Shown: positions 33,793 through 43,026, numbered from the stretch's first letter. The stretch is 64,000 bases of DNA from Mesorhizobium amorphae (GCF_014843845.1 NZ_JHQS01000053.1:62001-126000); one strand, 5' to 3'. Numbers and translations: made by a program. Notes: generated by a model from the sequence alone, not told the origin.

Positions 33793-35034
33793 ATGCAGAC
33801 TTCGGCGCGCCCGCGTCTTCGTCGCGCTCCCGCTTTCGTGCTGTTCGCCGTCTCGACGGCGTTGCTGGCTGCCTGCGCGGCGCCGCAGCCGAAGGCGATG
33901 GTCGACACCAGGAAGCCGCGCTCCAAGGAGTATTTCTCCGAAACCGAATATGGCGTGAAGGCAAGCCCGCGCGTCAGGTTCACTATGGCAGGCATCCCGC
34001 GTGGCGGTGGCCGCGACCAGCTCGGCAAGCCCTACCAGGTGCGCGGCAAGTGGTACTATCCGAAGGAAGACAAGCGCTATGCCAAGGTGGGTCTCGCCTC
34101 CTGGTATGGTGACGCGTTCCACGGCCGGTTGACCGCCAATGGCGAAATCTACGACATGAAGCATCTGACCGCGGCGCATCCGACCATGCCGCTGCCAAGC
34201 TATGCCCGCGTCACCAATCTCAAGACCGGCAGCTCGGTCATCGTGCGCGTCAACGATCGCGGTCCCTATCACGAGGGGCGCATCATCGACGTGTCGCAGC
34301 GTGCCGCCGAAATGCTCGACTATGCCAATATCGGCACCGCCAAGGTGAAGGTCGAGTATGTCGGCCGCGCCCCGCTCGACGGCAATGACGACCAGTATCT
34401 GATGGCTTCCTACCATCCCGGCAACAGGGCGCCGGACCCGTCCGATGGCCTGCCGACCGGCGTCATGGTGGCCATGAATGGCCCGTCGCCGAGCCTGCCG
34501 ATCAGCGCGGCCGCCGTGCCGTTTCCCGGTCAGCTGACCGATTCAGGCCAGCAGCCCGAAGCGCAGCCGGTCATGTCCTTGCAGGCGCCGTCTTCCAGCG
34601 ATGTCACGCTGCCCGATTTCGGCCCGATCGTGCCTGAGCGCCCGGCAATCAACCTGCCGCCGCAATCGCCCTTTGCCATGGCTTCGCTGTCCTACGCTGA
34701 TGAGCGTGTCGAGCGCGCCGACGTCTTTGCCGCTTTGGGTGGCCAGGGCATGTCGCCTGCCGATGTCCTGCAGTCCTGGAAGCGGACCAACCCGCAGACC
34801 CCGTCGGCCACCGCCGACTACGTCGCCGCCGGTACGTTCGAGGATGCCACTGAGGCCAGGCGCGTGGCGGCCGGGCTCTCGGGTTTCGGCACGACCGAGA
34901 TCCAGCGCTCCGACCTCGATGGCAAGGACTGGTATTCGGTCAACCTCTATCCGGATGGCCATGGCAGCCTGGACGAGATGCTGCAGGCTGCGTGGTCGCA
35001 TGGCGCGCCCGACGCGCTTGTTGTGCGCAACTGA
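33793..35034 (+). CDS. rlpA: Septal ring lytic transglycosylase RlpA-like lipoprotein
   Basis: The 413-residue lipoprotein has the lipobox LLAACA (Cys28), so it is anchored in the outer membrane. A double-psi beta-barrel RlpA domain (about residues 98-195) follows: GLASWYGDAFHGRLTANGEIYD, LPSYARVTNLKTG and VRVNDRGPYHEGRIIDVS, with the catalytic Asp in NDRGP. A low-complexity middle and a C-terminal SPOR domain (about 335-412) complete it. RlpA cleaves denuded glycan strands at the division septum. It is followed after 89 bp by a D,D-carboxypeptidase homologue, the usual rhizobial neighbour. Confidence 0.93.
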   Translation: MQTSARPRLRRAPAFVLFAVSTALLAACAAPQPKAMVDTRKPRSKEYFSETEYGVKASPRVRFTMAGIPRGGGRDQLGKPYQVRGKWYYPKEDKRYAKVGLASWYGDAFHGRLTANGEIYDMKHLTAAHPTMPLPSYARVTNLKTGSSVIVRVNDRGPYHEGRIIDVSQRAAEMLDYANIGTAKVKVEYVGRAPLDGNDDQYLMASYHPGNRAPDPSDGLPTGVMVAMNGPSPSLPISAAAVPFPGQLTDSGQQPEAQPVMSLQAPSSSDVTLPDFGPIVPERPAINLPPQSPFAMASLSYADERVERADVFAALGGQGMSPADVLQSWKRTNPQTPSATADYVAAGTFEDATEARRVAAGLSGFGTTEIQRSDLDGKDWYSVNLYPDGHGSLDEMLQAAWSHGAPDALVVRN

Positions 35035-35123
35035 TCAATTTCGCGCTCGCGGTTGATCCGCCGGGAAAAAGCCTGATAGCTTTGCGGGCATGACGCACGC
35101 CGGCTAACGGGTCGAGATTCCTT

Positions 35124-36281
35124 ATGCAATTTCGCTTTTTCTCACCTGTTCTGGGACTTGGCCTGCTGCTGCTCTCGCTGGCTTCGGCGAGTGCACAGCT
35201 TTTCGAGACCAAGGCCGCGCAGGCCTTCATGATCGACGCCGAAACCGGCACTGTCTTGTTCGCCAAGGACGCCGACAAGCCGATCCCTCCCGCATCGATG
35301 GCCAAGCTGATGACGATGGAGGTGGTTTTCAACGCCATCAAGTCCGGCCGCATGACGCTCGACGACACCTTCGTGGTTAGCGAGAACGCCTGGCGCACGG
35401 GCGGGGCGCCGTCGGGAACGTCGACCATGTTCGCCAAGCTCAAATCGGCGGTCAGCGTCGGAGACCTGATCCAGGGCGTGACCGTACAGGCCGCCAATGA
35501 CGGCTGCATCGTGCTTGCCGAAGGCATGGCCGGATCGGAGGCGAACTTTGCCGCGCAGATGACCGAACGCGCGCGTCAGCTCGGCCTGCAGAAATCGACT
35601 TTCGTCAACGCGACCGGACTGCCGGCCGACGGGCAGCAGACGACGGTCAGGGAACTCGCGCTGCTGGCGCTGCATCTCTGGCGCAACTACCCGCAGTTCT
35701 TCCGCTATTACGGCCAGCCGGAATTCACCTGGAACAAGATCACGCAGAGGAACCGCAATCCGCTGCTCGCCATGGGCATCGAGGCCGATGGCTTCGTGGC
35801 CGGCACGAGCGAGGCGGCGGGCTTCGGCATCGTCGGCACGGTCAGCCATAACGGCACGCGGGTGATCGCGGCGATGAGCGGGCTGGCCAGCGACCGCGAG
35901 CGGTCCGAGGAAGCGCGCAAGCTGCTCGACTGGGGCTCGCGGTCGTTCGAAAAGACCGAGATCTTCGCCAAGGACGAAGTGGTCGGCGAAGCCGCAGTCT
36001 TCGGCGGCGCCAAGTCCGGCGTGGCGCTGAAAGCCAAGGGGCCGGTGGACATCTTCCTGCCGATCGCCAACCGTGACAAGCTGACCGCGAAGATCGTCTA
36101 TGACGGGCCGGTTTCCGCACCGGTGGAAGCGGGGCAGCCGGTCGGCGCGCTGCGCGTCTGGATCGGCGACACGCTGAGCCAGGAGACGCCGCTCTTCGCA
36201 GCCGAGTCGGTCGGCGTCGGTACTCTGCCGCAGCGCGCGCTCGATGCCGCGAAGGAACTGGCCGTCGGCTGGCTGCGTTAG
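35124..36281 (+). CDS. D-alanyl-D-alanine carboxypeptidase homologue with altered active-site motifs
   Basis: The 385-residue exported protein has a signal peptide to about Ala24. It has the peptidase S11 fold and a C-terminal PBP5-like beta domain (about 275-375). The nucleophile motif SMAK is intact (Ser58-Lys61). The second motif, normally SxN, reads AAN (123-125), and the third, normally KTG, reads VAG (225-227, in ADGFVAGTSEAAGFG). If these are true, normal carboxypeptidase or beta-lactam acylation chemistry should be impaired. It lies between rlpA and tmk. The DacF-type assignment is by context. Confidence 0.85.
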   Translation: MQFRFFSPVLGLGLLLLSLASASAQLFETKAAQAFMIDAETGTVLFAKDADKPIPPASMAKLMTMEVVFNAIKSGRMTLDDTFVVSENAWRTGGAPSGTSTMFAKLKSAVSVGDLIQGVTVQAANDGCIVLAEGMAGSEANFAAQMTERARQLGLQKSTFVNATGLPADGQQTTVRELALLALHLWRNYPQFFRYYGQPEFTWNKITQRNRNPLLAMGIEADGFVAGTSEAAGFGIVGTVSHNGTRVIAAMSGLASDRERSEEARKLLDWGSRSFEKTEIFAKDEVVGEAAVFGGAKSGVALKAKGPVDIFLPIANRDKLTAKIVYDGPVSAPVEAGQPVGALRVWIGDTLSQETPLFAAESVGVGTLPQRALDAAKELAVGWLR

Positions 36282-36283
36282 GG

Positions 36284-36335
36284 CAATTGCAGGAAAAGCG
36301 CGCCGAGGTTTTCCGTCCGGATTTGCGTCAAAACA
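36284..36335. repeat. Rhizobial palindromic repeat, copy E
   Basis: An imperfect palindrome, CAATTGCAGGAAAA...TTTTCCGTCCGGATTTGCG, ends in the tail GCGTCAAAACA. It matches the architecture of copy D (core AAAA-11-TTTT and tail GCGCAAAAACA). It follows the carboxypeptidase stop directly. Confidence 0.6.
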
Positions 36336-36435
36336 GATAGTTGGAAGTGGCTTCTGGCCTCAGGTCGTGGACCTTTTTTCAAGCCGGGACTAAGACAACA
36401 TCCAGACCAGGGCGGCACGGCAAGGGCAGTTTCGA

Positions 36436-37110
36436 GTGGCGAGCGGATTTTTCATCACCTTCGAAGGCGGCGAGGGCGCCGGCAAGTCGACGCAGATCGA
36501 GCGCCTGGCAAGTAAGATGCGTGCCAAGAAATACGATGTCCTCGTCACCCGCGAGCCGGGCGGCTCGCCGGGCGCTGAAGCGGTCAGGCATGTGCTGCTT
36601 TCAGGTGCCGCCGAACCGTTCGGCCCCAAGATGGAGGCGCTGCTTTTCGCGGCCGCGCGCTCCGACCATGTCGAGCAGGTCATCCGGCCGGCGGTCGAGC
36701 GCGGCACGATCGTGCTTTGCGACCGCTTCATCGATTCCTCGCGCGTCTACCAGGGCGTCACCGGCGGCCTCGATCCGGCCTTCATGGAGGCGCTGGAGGA
36801 GGTCGCCATCAACGGCATGGTGCCCGACATCACGCTGATCTTCGACATCGACCCGGCCGAAGGCCTGCGGCGGGCCACGGCACGGCGCGGCGCCGGCGAC
36901 GGCCCGGACCGTTTCGAAAAGGAGACGCTCGATATCCACCAGCGCCGCCGCGAGGCCTTCCTGGCGATCGCCGCGGCGGAGCCGCAGCGCTGCATCGTCG
37001 TCGACGCTTCCGCCGACCCCGATACGGTCGACCATGTCGTCACCGCCGCCGTGTTCGCCGCCCTGGAGACCATGACGCCGACGCACAAGCGGCAGGCAAC
37101 ACCGGCATGA
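36436..37110 (+). CDS. tmk: Thymidylate kinase
   Basis: The 224-residue kinase phosphorylates dTMP to dTDP. Its motifs are the P-loop FEGGEGAGKSTQ, the DR(F) motif CDRFIDSSRVYQG and the LID region RRGAGDGPDRFEKE. The start is GTG 36436. It overlaps holB by 4 bp, the standard tmk-holB order of alphaproteobacteria. The C-terminus (TPTHKRQATPA) is slightly extended. Confidence 0.95.
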   Translation: MASGFFITFEGGEGAGKSTQIERLASKMRAKKYDVLVTREPGGSPGAEAVRHVLLSGAAEPFGPKMEALLFAAARSDHVEQVIRPAVERGTIVLCDRFIDSSRVYQGVTGGLDPAFMEALEEVAINGMVPDITLIFDIDPAEGLRRATARRGAGDGPDRFEKETLDIHQRRREAFLAIAAAEPQRCIVVDASADPDTVDHVVTAAVFAALETMTPTHKRQATPA

Positions 37111-38162
37111 TCTTCGAACGCATCGCCCCCGAACAGCACGACACGCTGGACGGCGTGCCGGAGTCGTCCGAAACGCCGCGCCTGGTCGGCCATGCGCAGG
37201 CCGCCGCCATGCTGGCATCGGCCTATCGCTCCGGCAAGCTGCCGCATGCGCTGATCCTTGCCGGCCCGGTCGGCATCGGCAAGGCGACTTTGGCTTTCCA
37301 TCTGGCGCACCATCTCCTGAAGCATCCGGCCTTCAGCCAAGCGCCGGACGCGCTAGCGGTTCCCGATCCGGCCTCATCGCTGTTTCGCCAGATCGCCACC
37401 GGGGCGCATCCTTCCGTGCTGCATCTGACCCGCCCGGCCAACGACAAGACCAAGAGCTTCAAGACGGTCGTCACCGTCGACGAGATCCGCAAGGTCAGCC
37501 GCTTCCTGTCGCTGACCTCGCACGACGGCAGCTACCGGATCGTCATCGTCGACCCGGCCGACGACATGAACATCAATGCCGCCAATGCCTTGCTGAAGAA
37601 TCTTGAGGAGCCGCCGGCGCGCACGCTGTTCATCCTCATCGTCCATGCGCCGGGCAGCCTGCTGCCGACGATCCGCTCGCGCTGCCAGATGGTGCGGCTG
37701 ACGCCGCTCGACGCCGAGGATCTGATGACCGTCCTCCAGGGCATCGAACCACCGCCGCCGGAAGAGCCGGCGGCACGCGCAGCACTGGCCGAACGGGCAG
37801 GGGGCAGCGCCCGCAACGCGATCCTTTTGACGCAATATGGCGGTCTGGAGATCGCCGCCGCCCTGGACGCCCTGGTCGGCGCCAGAAAGAGCGACGTCAG
37901 CGGCGCCTATCGGCTTGCGGAGGCTGTCGGCGGCCGCGACCAGGCGATCCAGTTCGACATCTTCAACCGCCATGCGCTGGACCTGCTCTCGAACGGCGCA
38001 AGCGAGGCGGCACTTGCCGGTGATCTGGCGCGGGCCAAAACGCTGTCGGACACTTGGCACGAGGCGCTGAACGCTATATCTGAGACCGACACCTACAATC
38101 TCGACAAGAAGCAGCACGCCTTGACCATGATCGACCGCCTGAATTCCGCAATGCGAATGTGA
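37107..38162 (+). CDS. holB: DNA polymerase III subunit delta'
   Basis: The 351-residue AAA+ clamp-loader subunit has the N-terminal GHAQAAAMLASAYRSGKLPHALILAGPVGIGKATL with a P-loop, EIRKVSRFLSLTSHDGSYRIVIVDPADDMNINAANALLKNLEEPP and the sensor IRSRCQMVRLTPL with the SRC motif. The zinc-binding cysteines of many delta' subunits are absent, as in other rhizobial copies. It follows tmk by ATGA overlap and precedes metG. Confidence 0.92.
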   Translation: MIFERIAPEQHDTLDGVPESSETPRLVGHAQAAAMLASAYRSGKLPHALILAGPVGIGKATLAFHLAHHLLKHPAFSQAPDALAVPDPASSLFRQIATGAHPSVLHLTRPANDKTKSFKTVVTVDEIRKVSRFLSLTSHDGSYRIVIVDPADDMNINAANALLKNLEEPPARTLFILIVHAPGSLLPTIRSRCQMVRLTPLDAEDLMTVLQGIEPPPPEEPAARAALAERAGGSARNAILLTQYGGLEIAAALDALVGARKSDVSGAYRLAEAVGGRDQAIQFDIFNRHALDLLSNGASEAALAGDLARAKTLSDTWHEALNAISETDTYNLDKKQHALTMIDRLNSAMRM

Positions 38163-38229
38163 CGGGCCCTCGGGATGGCAATCGCCGTTCCGATGCGATA
38201 TCCACCGCCACACTCCCATTCAGACATTC

Positions 38230-39792
38230 ATGACGGCTCAATCCATGGCACGCGAAAAATATTACCTGACCACTCCGATCTTTTACCCGAACGGCAAGCC
38301 GCATATCGGCCATGCCTACACGGTCATTGCCAGCGACGCGCTGGCCCGCTTCCAGCGTCTCGACGGCAAGGATGTGCTGTTCCTCACGGGCACCGACGAG
38401 CACGGCCTCAAAATGCAGCAGACGGCCGAGAAGGAAGGCATCACGCCTCTGGCGCTTGCCGACCGCAATTCGGCGATCTTCCGCTCGATGACCGAAACGG
38501 TCGGCGGCTCGAACGACGAATTCATCCGCACCACCGAACCGCGCCACTACGCATCCTGCCAGGCGATCTGGAAGGCGATGGCAGCCAATGGCGACATCTA
38601 TCTGGACCGCTACAGCGGCTGGTATTCGGTGCGGCAGGAGGCCTATTTCGAAGAGAGTGAAACCACGCTCGGCGACGACGGCGTGCGGCGCGAGCCGCTT
38701 GGCTCGCCGGTCGAATGGAACGAGGAGGAAAGCTATTTCTTCCGGCTGTCCGCCTATCAGGACAAATTGCTGGCGCTGTATGAAAACCAGCCGGATTTCG
38801 TCGGCCCGGCCGAGCGCCGCAACGAGGTGCAAAGCTTCGTCAAGTCCGGCCTCAAGGATATCTCGATCTCGCGCACCACCTTCAATTGGGGCGTCCCGGT
38901 GCCGGGCGACGACAAGCATGTGATGTATGTCTGGGTCGATGCCTTGACCAACTACATCACCGCCGCCGGCTATCCCGACACCAAGGCCTCGAAATGGAGC
39001 TTTTGGCCGGCCACGCACATCATCGGCAAAGACATCGTGCGCTTCCACGCGGTCTACTGGCCGGCTTTCCTGATGTCGGCCGGGATCGAACTGCCGAAGC
39101 GGGTCTTTGCCCACGGCTTCCTGTTCAACCGCGGCGAGAAGATGTCGAAATCGGTCGGCAATGTCGTCGACCCATTCACCATGGTCGAACATTACGGGCT
39201 CGACCAGGTGCGCTACTTCTTCCTGCGCGAAGTGCCGTTCGGCCAGGACGGCAGCTACAGCCACGATGCCATCGTCAACCGCACCAATGCCGATCTTGCC
39301 AATGGCCTCGGCAATCTGGCGCAGCGCTCGCTGTCGATGATCGCCAAGAACTGCGGCGGCACGGTGCCGAAGCGTGGCGATCTCACCGAGGCCGACGGCG
39401 CGATCCTCGACCAGGCAGTCGAGGCTCTCTCGGCCGCGCGCAAGGCGATGGCGGAGCAGGGCATCCACCTGGCGCTGGCGGCGATCTTCGGCGTGGTGGC
39501 GGAAGCCGACCGCTACTTCGCCTCACAGGAGCCCTGGGCGCTGAGGAAGACCGATCCGGTGCGTATGGAGACGGTGCTGTGGACGACCGCCGAAGTGGTG
39601 CGGCGTGTCGCATTGCTCTGCCAGCCCTTCATTCCGGGTTCGGCGGCAAAGCTGCTCGGCCTGCTGGCGGTGCCGGCGGGCAGCCGCGACTTCGCACATG
39701 TCCACGCCGACCATGCGCTTGTGTCCGGCACGGCCTTGCCGGCGCCGGAGGGCGTGTTCCCGCGCTACGTCGAGCAGGATGCCAAGGCCTGA
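38230..39792 (+). CDS. metG: Methionyl-tRNA synthetase
   Basis: The 520-residue class I synthetase has the HIGH motif in GKPHIGHAYTVIASD, TGTDEHGLKMQ, and the KMSKS motif in NRGEKMSKSVGNVVDP. It is the short form without the C-terminal EMAP-like tRNA-binding domain. ATG 38245 (MAREKYYL) is an alternative start. It lies in the tmk-holB-metG-tatD cluster and overlaps tatD by 1 bp (TGATG). Confidence 0.96.
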   Translation: MTAQSMAREKYYLTTPIFYPNGKPHIGHAYTVIASDALARFQRLDGKDVLFLTGTDEHGLKMQQTAEKEGITPLALADRNSAIFRSMTETVGGSNDEFIRTTEPRHYASCQAIWKAMAANGDIYLDRYSGWYSVRQEAYFEESETTLGDDGVRREPLGSPVEWNEEESYFFRLSAYQDKLLALYENQPDFVGPAERRNEVQSFVKSGLKDISISRTTFNWGVPVPGDDKHVMYVWVDALTNYITAAGYPDTKASKWSFWPATHIIGKDIVRFHAVYWPAFLMSAGIELPKRVFAHGFLFNRGEKMSKSVGNVVDPFTMVEHYGLDQVRYFFLREVPFGQDGSYSHDAIVNRTNADLANGLGNLAQRSLSMIAKNCGGTVPKRGDLTEADGAILDQAVEALSAARKAMAEQGIHLALAAIFGVVAEADRYFASQEPWALRKTDPVRMETVLWTTAEVVRRVALLCQPFIPGSAAKLLGLLAVPAGSRDFAHVHADHALVSGTALPAPEGVFPRYVEQDAKA

Positions 39793-40586
39793 TGCTCGTC
39801 GACAGCCACTGCCATCTCGATTTTCCTGATTTCGCCGAGGAGCGGGCGGCCATCGTCGCCCGCGCCCTGGCGGCCGGAATTGGCCGCATGGTGACTATCT
39901 CGACACGGGTGAAGCGGTTCAATCAAATTCTTGAAATTGCGGAGTCTTTTGACGACGTCTATTGCTCAGTCGGCACCCATCCGCACAATGCCGCCGAAGA
40001 GCTTGACGTGACGACCGCCGATCTTGTCCGGCTGTCGGCCCATCCCAAGGTGGTGGCGATCGGCGAGGCAGGGCTCGATTACTTTTACGATCACGCCCCG
40101 CGCGAGGCGCAGGCGCAGGGATTTCGCACGCATATCGCCGCCGCGCGCGAGACCCGCCTGCCGCTGGTCATCCATTCGCGCGACGCCGATGACGACATGG
40201 CAGCGATTCTCGAGGACGAAACAGGGAAGGGTGCCTTCCCCTTCATCCTGCACTGTTTTTCGTCGGGACGGCGGCTGGCGGAAGTGGGCGTTGCGCTTGG
40301 CGGCTACGTGTCCTTCTCCGGCATCCTGACCTTCAAGAATTCAGCCGAGCTGCGCGCCATCGCCGCCGACGTACCGCATGACCGCCTGCTGGTCGAAACC
40401 GACGCGCCATATCTCGCGCCGATCCCGTTTCGCGGCAAGCGCAACGAGCCCGCCTATGTCGCCCACACGGCCAAGGTGCTGGCCGAGACGATCGGCGTCG
40501 GCGAGGCCGAGATCGCTGCTATCACCACGGACAACGTCTTCCGGCTTTTCGGGAAAATGCCGCGTCCGGACGCGCCGGGCGCCTGA
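39792..40586 (+). CDS. TatD-family metal-dependent hydrolase
   Basis: The 264-residue TIM-barrel hydrolase begins MLVDSHCHLDFPDF with the metal-binding HxH and continues with VAIGEAGLDYF, LVIHSRDADDDM, ILHCFSSGRRLAE and LVETDAPYLAPIPFRGKRNEP. All metal ligands are visible. TatD-family proteins act as DNases or in RNA/DNA quality control; the physiological substrate of this YcfH-like member is unknown. It is the standard partner between metG and an MBL-fold gene. Confidence 0.92.
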   Translation: MLVDSHCHLDFPDFAEERAAIVARALAAGIGRMVTISTRVKRFNQILEIAESFDDVYCSVGTHPHNAAEELDVTTADLVRLSAHPKVVAIGEAGLDYFYDHAPREAQAQGFRTHIAAARETRLPLVIHSRDADDDMAAILEDETGKGAFPFILHCFSSGRRLAEVGVALGGYVSFSGILTFKNSAELRAIAADVPHDRLLVETDAPYLAPIPFRGKRNEPAYVAHTAKVLAETIGVGEAEIAAITTDNVFRLFGKMPRPDAPGA

Positions 40587-40588
40587 GC

Positions 40589-41410
40589 ATGAGCGACCGG
40601 CTGCGCCTTACCGTTCTCGGCTGCGGCTCGTCGCCAGGCACGCCACGCATCACCGGCGACTGGGGCAATTGCGACCCGGCCAATCCAAAAAACCGGCGCA
40701 TGCGCACGGCGGCACTCGTCGAGCGCATCGCGGCGAACGGCGCCAGGACCACGGTCGTCATCGACACCGGCCCGGATTTCCACGAGCAGATGCTCTTGGC
40801 ATCGGTCAAACGCATCGACGCGGTCATCTACACGCACCCGCATGCCGACCACATCCACGGCATCGACGATCTGCGCGGCTTCGTACTCGAACAGCGCCAT
40901 TTGATCGATGTCCACGCTGATCAGCCGACGATGCAGCGCCTGCGGCAGGCGTTCGGCTACTGCTTCGAAACGCCGCCGGGCAGTTCCTATCCGCCGATCG
41001 TGCGCGCCCACATCATCGATCACGCCACGCCAGTGGTGATCGAAGGCGAGGGCGGCACCCTCACCCTCGAGCCGCTGCCGCAGATCCATGGCGACATCAT
41101 CTCGCTCGGCTTTCGCATCGGCGGGCTCGCCTATTGCCCTGATATCAGCGACTTTCCGGACGCCACGGCGGAACGGCTGCGCGGCCTCGACACGCTGGTC
41201 GTCGACGCGCTGCAGTACAACCCGCATCCGAGCCATCTGTCGCTTGGCCAGGCGCTTGGCTGGATCGAGAAACTGGCGCCGAAGAACGCCGTGCTGACGC
41301 ACATGCACGTGCCGCTCGACTACGCCACGGTGATGGCCGAGACGCCGGACAATGTCGTGCCGGCCTATGACGGCATGGCGATCGAAATCCCTTATGAGTC
41401 AGTGCGATAA
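40589..41410 (+). CDS. MBL-fold metal-dependent hydrolase (PhnP-like)
   Basis: The 273-residue protein has the metallo-beta-lactamase signature YTHPHADHIHGIDD and further ligands in LTHMHVPLDY. It begins LRLTVLGCGSSPGTPRI and belongs to the PhnP-like group with phosphodiesterase members. It starts 2 bp after the TatD-family gene and is almost certainly cotranscribed. In Hyphomicrobiales this metG-tatD-MBL trio is conserved. The substrate is unknown. Confidence 0.88.
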   Translation: MSDRLRLTVLGCGSSPGTPRITGDWGNCDPANPKNRRMRTAALVERIAANGARTTVVIDTGPDFHEQMLLASVKRIDAVIYTHPHADHIHGIDDLRGFVLEQRHLIDVHADQPTMQRLRQAFGYCFETPPGSSYPPIVRAHIIDHATPVVIEGEGGTLTLEPLPQIHGDIISLGFRIGGLAYCPDISDFPDATAERLRGLDTLVVDALQYNPHPSHLSLGQALGWIEKLAPKNAVLTHMHVPLDYATVMAETPDNVVPAYDGMAIEIPYESVR

Positions 41411-41420
41411 GAATAGCCCT

Positions 41421-42182
41421 TCATGAGGGCGTTTGGCTCTTTGGCCCGAATATCAGCAGCGTTCCGATCCGCTCATAGCCCATCCGGGGATAAAGCAGAG
41501 CCCCGGCGTGGGTTGCGGCCAGTACCGAGCACCGCGACCCGTGTGCCCGATCGTCGTGCAGCATTTTCGCCATCAGAGCCTGGCCGAGGCCGCGACGCCG
41601 GTGCGAAGGCTCGACATACATATCCGCGCACCACGTGGCGCCCCCGGCGTCCACGCTACGCACGCGCCCAACGATAGCGTCGCCATCGACCGCCACATAC
41701 TGGCGGAACGGCGCGCCGTCGCCGAGCAGATTGTCGGCGATCGGGCGCCTGCGCATGATCTTTCCCAACTGCGCCGCCCGTTCGGCTGTGCGCACGCGTT
41801 CGACCGAAGCAACCGCCGGCGGGCTTGGAATCTGGCGCAGCCGGTGGATGAAAAAGCCTTCCGTCCGAAGCAGCCGGTAGCCGAGAGCCTTGTATGCGGT
41901 TCGCGTCGGCCCATCCGGTTCGTCGTTCGCGATCACGACGGAAATGGCAAAGCCCGGCCGCGCATGCTGCCGCACGATAGCATTGGCTTCCTGAGCGGCA
42001 ACGTCATGGACGACCCATTCCTCGCTGCGGTAGTCGCGAGAATTCTTGCGCTCGGCATCGCGCATCAGCCACAAGGGCCCGACGCGGCTGGCTTCGTAAG
42101 GAAACGTGTGGCTCTTGCCGGTGCTGTAGCCATGCACGAACACCTCGATTGCCGATTCAATCTCACGCTTTGCTGTCGCCAT
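41421..42182 (-). CDS. GNAT-family N-acetyltransferase
   Basis: The 253-residue protein has a C-terminal GNAT domain (about residues 110-245): RVRSVDAGGATWCADMYVEPSHRRRGLGQALMAKML carries the acetyl-CoA pyrophosphate loop (RRRGLG). An N-terminal segment (FVHGYSTGKSHTFPYEASRVGPLW...DAERKNSRDYRSEEWV) precedes it. Its substrate cannot be predicted. It converges with the MBL-fold gene. Confidence 0.85.
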   Translation of the reverse strand: MATAKREIESAIEVFVHGYSTGKSHTFPYEASRVGPLWLMRDAERKNSRDYRSEEWVVHDVAAQEANAIVRQHARPGFAISVVIANDEPDGPTRTAYKALGYRLLRTEGFFIHRLRQIPSPPAVASVERVRTAERAAQLGKIMRRRPIADNLLGDGAPFRQYVAVDGDAIVGRVRSVDAGGATWCADMYVEPSHRRRGLGQALMAKMLHDDRAHGSRCSVLAATHAGALLYPRMGYERIGTLLIFGPKSQTPS

Positions 42183-42277
42183 CCGGGCAGCGTAGCGTTG
42201 GCCATCTGCTCAAGGCAACACACATCGATCGTGGCAAGCCTATGAAAATCAGCGGCAATTTCCAGATATCGGCCAAA

Positions 42278-42304
42278 GCATAAGTTCCATAATCTATCTT
42301 ATGC
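42278..42304. promoter_or_regulatory. Inverted repeat between GNAT and RidA genes
   Basis: GCATAAG (42278-42284) and CTTATGC (42298-42304) are perfect 7-bp arms with a 13-bp spacer, 96 bp upstream of the GNAT start and 54 bp downstream of the RidA stop. It could be an operator for the acetyltransferase gene or a weak terminator for ridA. No T tract follows. Confidence 0.4.
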
Positions 42305-42357
42305 GACTTTCGGATGCGGCTGCCTACGGCGCGCTCGGGCCAAGAGCCGTCGCCCCA

Positions 42358-42840
42358 CTAATCCAAAATGACGATGGCCTCCACTTCGAAGAGCATGGGG
42401 ACGATTGCAAGCTTGGGAACGGGGACCAGAGTCTGCGCAGGCAGCGCCTCACCGAACATTTCCTTGACGTTCTTGGTCAGCACCTCAAGCTTGGACATAT
42501 CGTGATCGACCACGAAGACGGTGAGCTTGGCGACCTGATTGGGTTTCGCGCCGATACCCTCGAGCGCGGCGCTCAGGTTCGCATAGGCCTGTTTCACCTG
42601 GACAGCGAAGTCGGGCGACAGGCCTCCCGTGCTGTCCTGGCCGCCCTGCCCGGAAATGTAGGCCACCCGGGCGCCGGGCGGCGTGATCACCGCCGTGCTG
42701 TAGCCGTTGGGCGACGGGTCGTAGAGGGTCTTCGGATTGACGATGGTCAGCTTGTTTTCCGTCGCCGTCGCTGCTGTGGGGATTGATATGTTCATGATGA
42801 CTAGCCCTCCGATAAGCAGATGCTTGATTGCGCGTGACAT
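42358..42840 (-). CDS. Exported RidA-family protein
   Basis: The 160-residue protein has an N-terminal signal peptide (MSRAIKHLLIGGLVIMNISI, cleavage near ATATE). A RidA/YjgF domain follows, with YISGQGGQDSTG, YANLSAALEGIGAKPNQVAKLTVFVVD and the ending LFEVEAIVILD. The catalytic Arg usual in the C-terminal RVEVEA motif is not evident: the motif here reads LFEVEA. Cytosolic RidA deaminates reactive enamines; exported relatives have unknown roles. It is divergent from a TetR gene across a strong palindrome, so it is probably that regulator's target. Confidence 0.85.
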   Translation of the reverse strand: MSRAIKHLLIGGLVIMNISIPTAATATENKLTIVNPKTLYDPSPNGYSTAVITPPGARVAYISGQGGQDSTGGLSPDFAVQVKQAYANLSAALEGIGAKPNQVAKLTVFVVDHDMSKLEVLTKNVKEMFGEALPAQTLVPVPKLAIVPMLFEVEAIVILD

Positions 42841-42922
42841 GATTGTCTCTTGGCTCCGCGGGCTGCGAGCGACCTCGCGACCGGCATGATTGCACTTTAA
42901 CCATATCAGCCATAGGGTGACT

Positions 42923-42947
42923 CATACGATGTACGAGTCATCGTATG
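42923..42947. promoter_or_regulatory. Palindromic operator between ridA-like and TetR genes
   Basis: CATACGAT (42923-42930) and ATCGTATG (42940-42947) are perfect inverted arms with a 9-bp centre. GTAC half-motifs recur at 42931, 42948 and 42955. The site is 76 bp from the RidA start and 80 bp from the TetR start, as expected of a TetR-type divergent operator. Confidence 0.7.
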
Positions 42948-43026
42948 GTACAACGTACTAGCCAAGTGGTCAGCATCGACATTCCTGACGGTGACTGCCA
43001 AAATCGAAGTTCGGCGAGAGAGGAAG

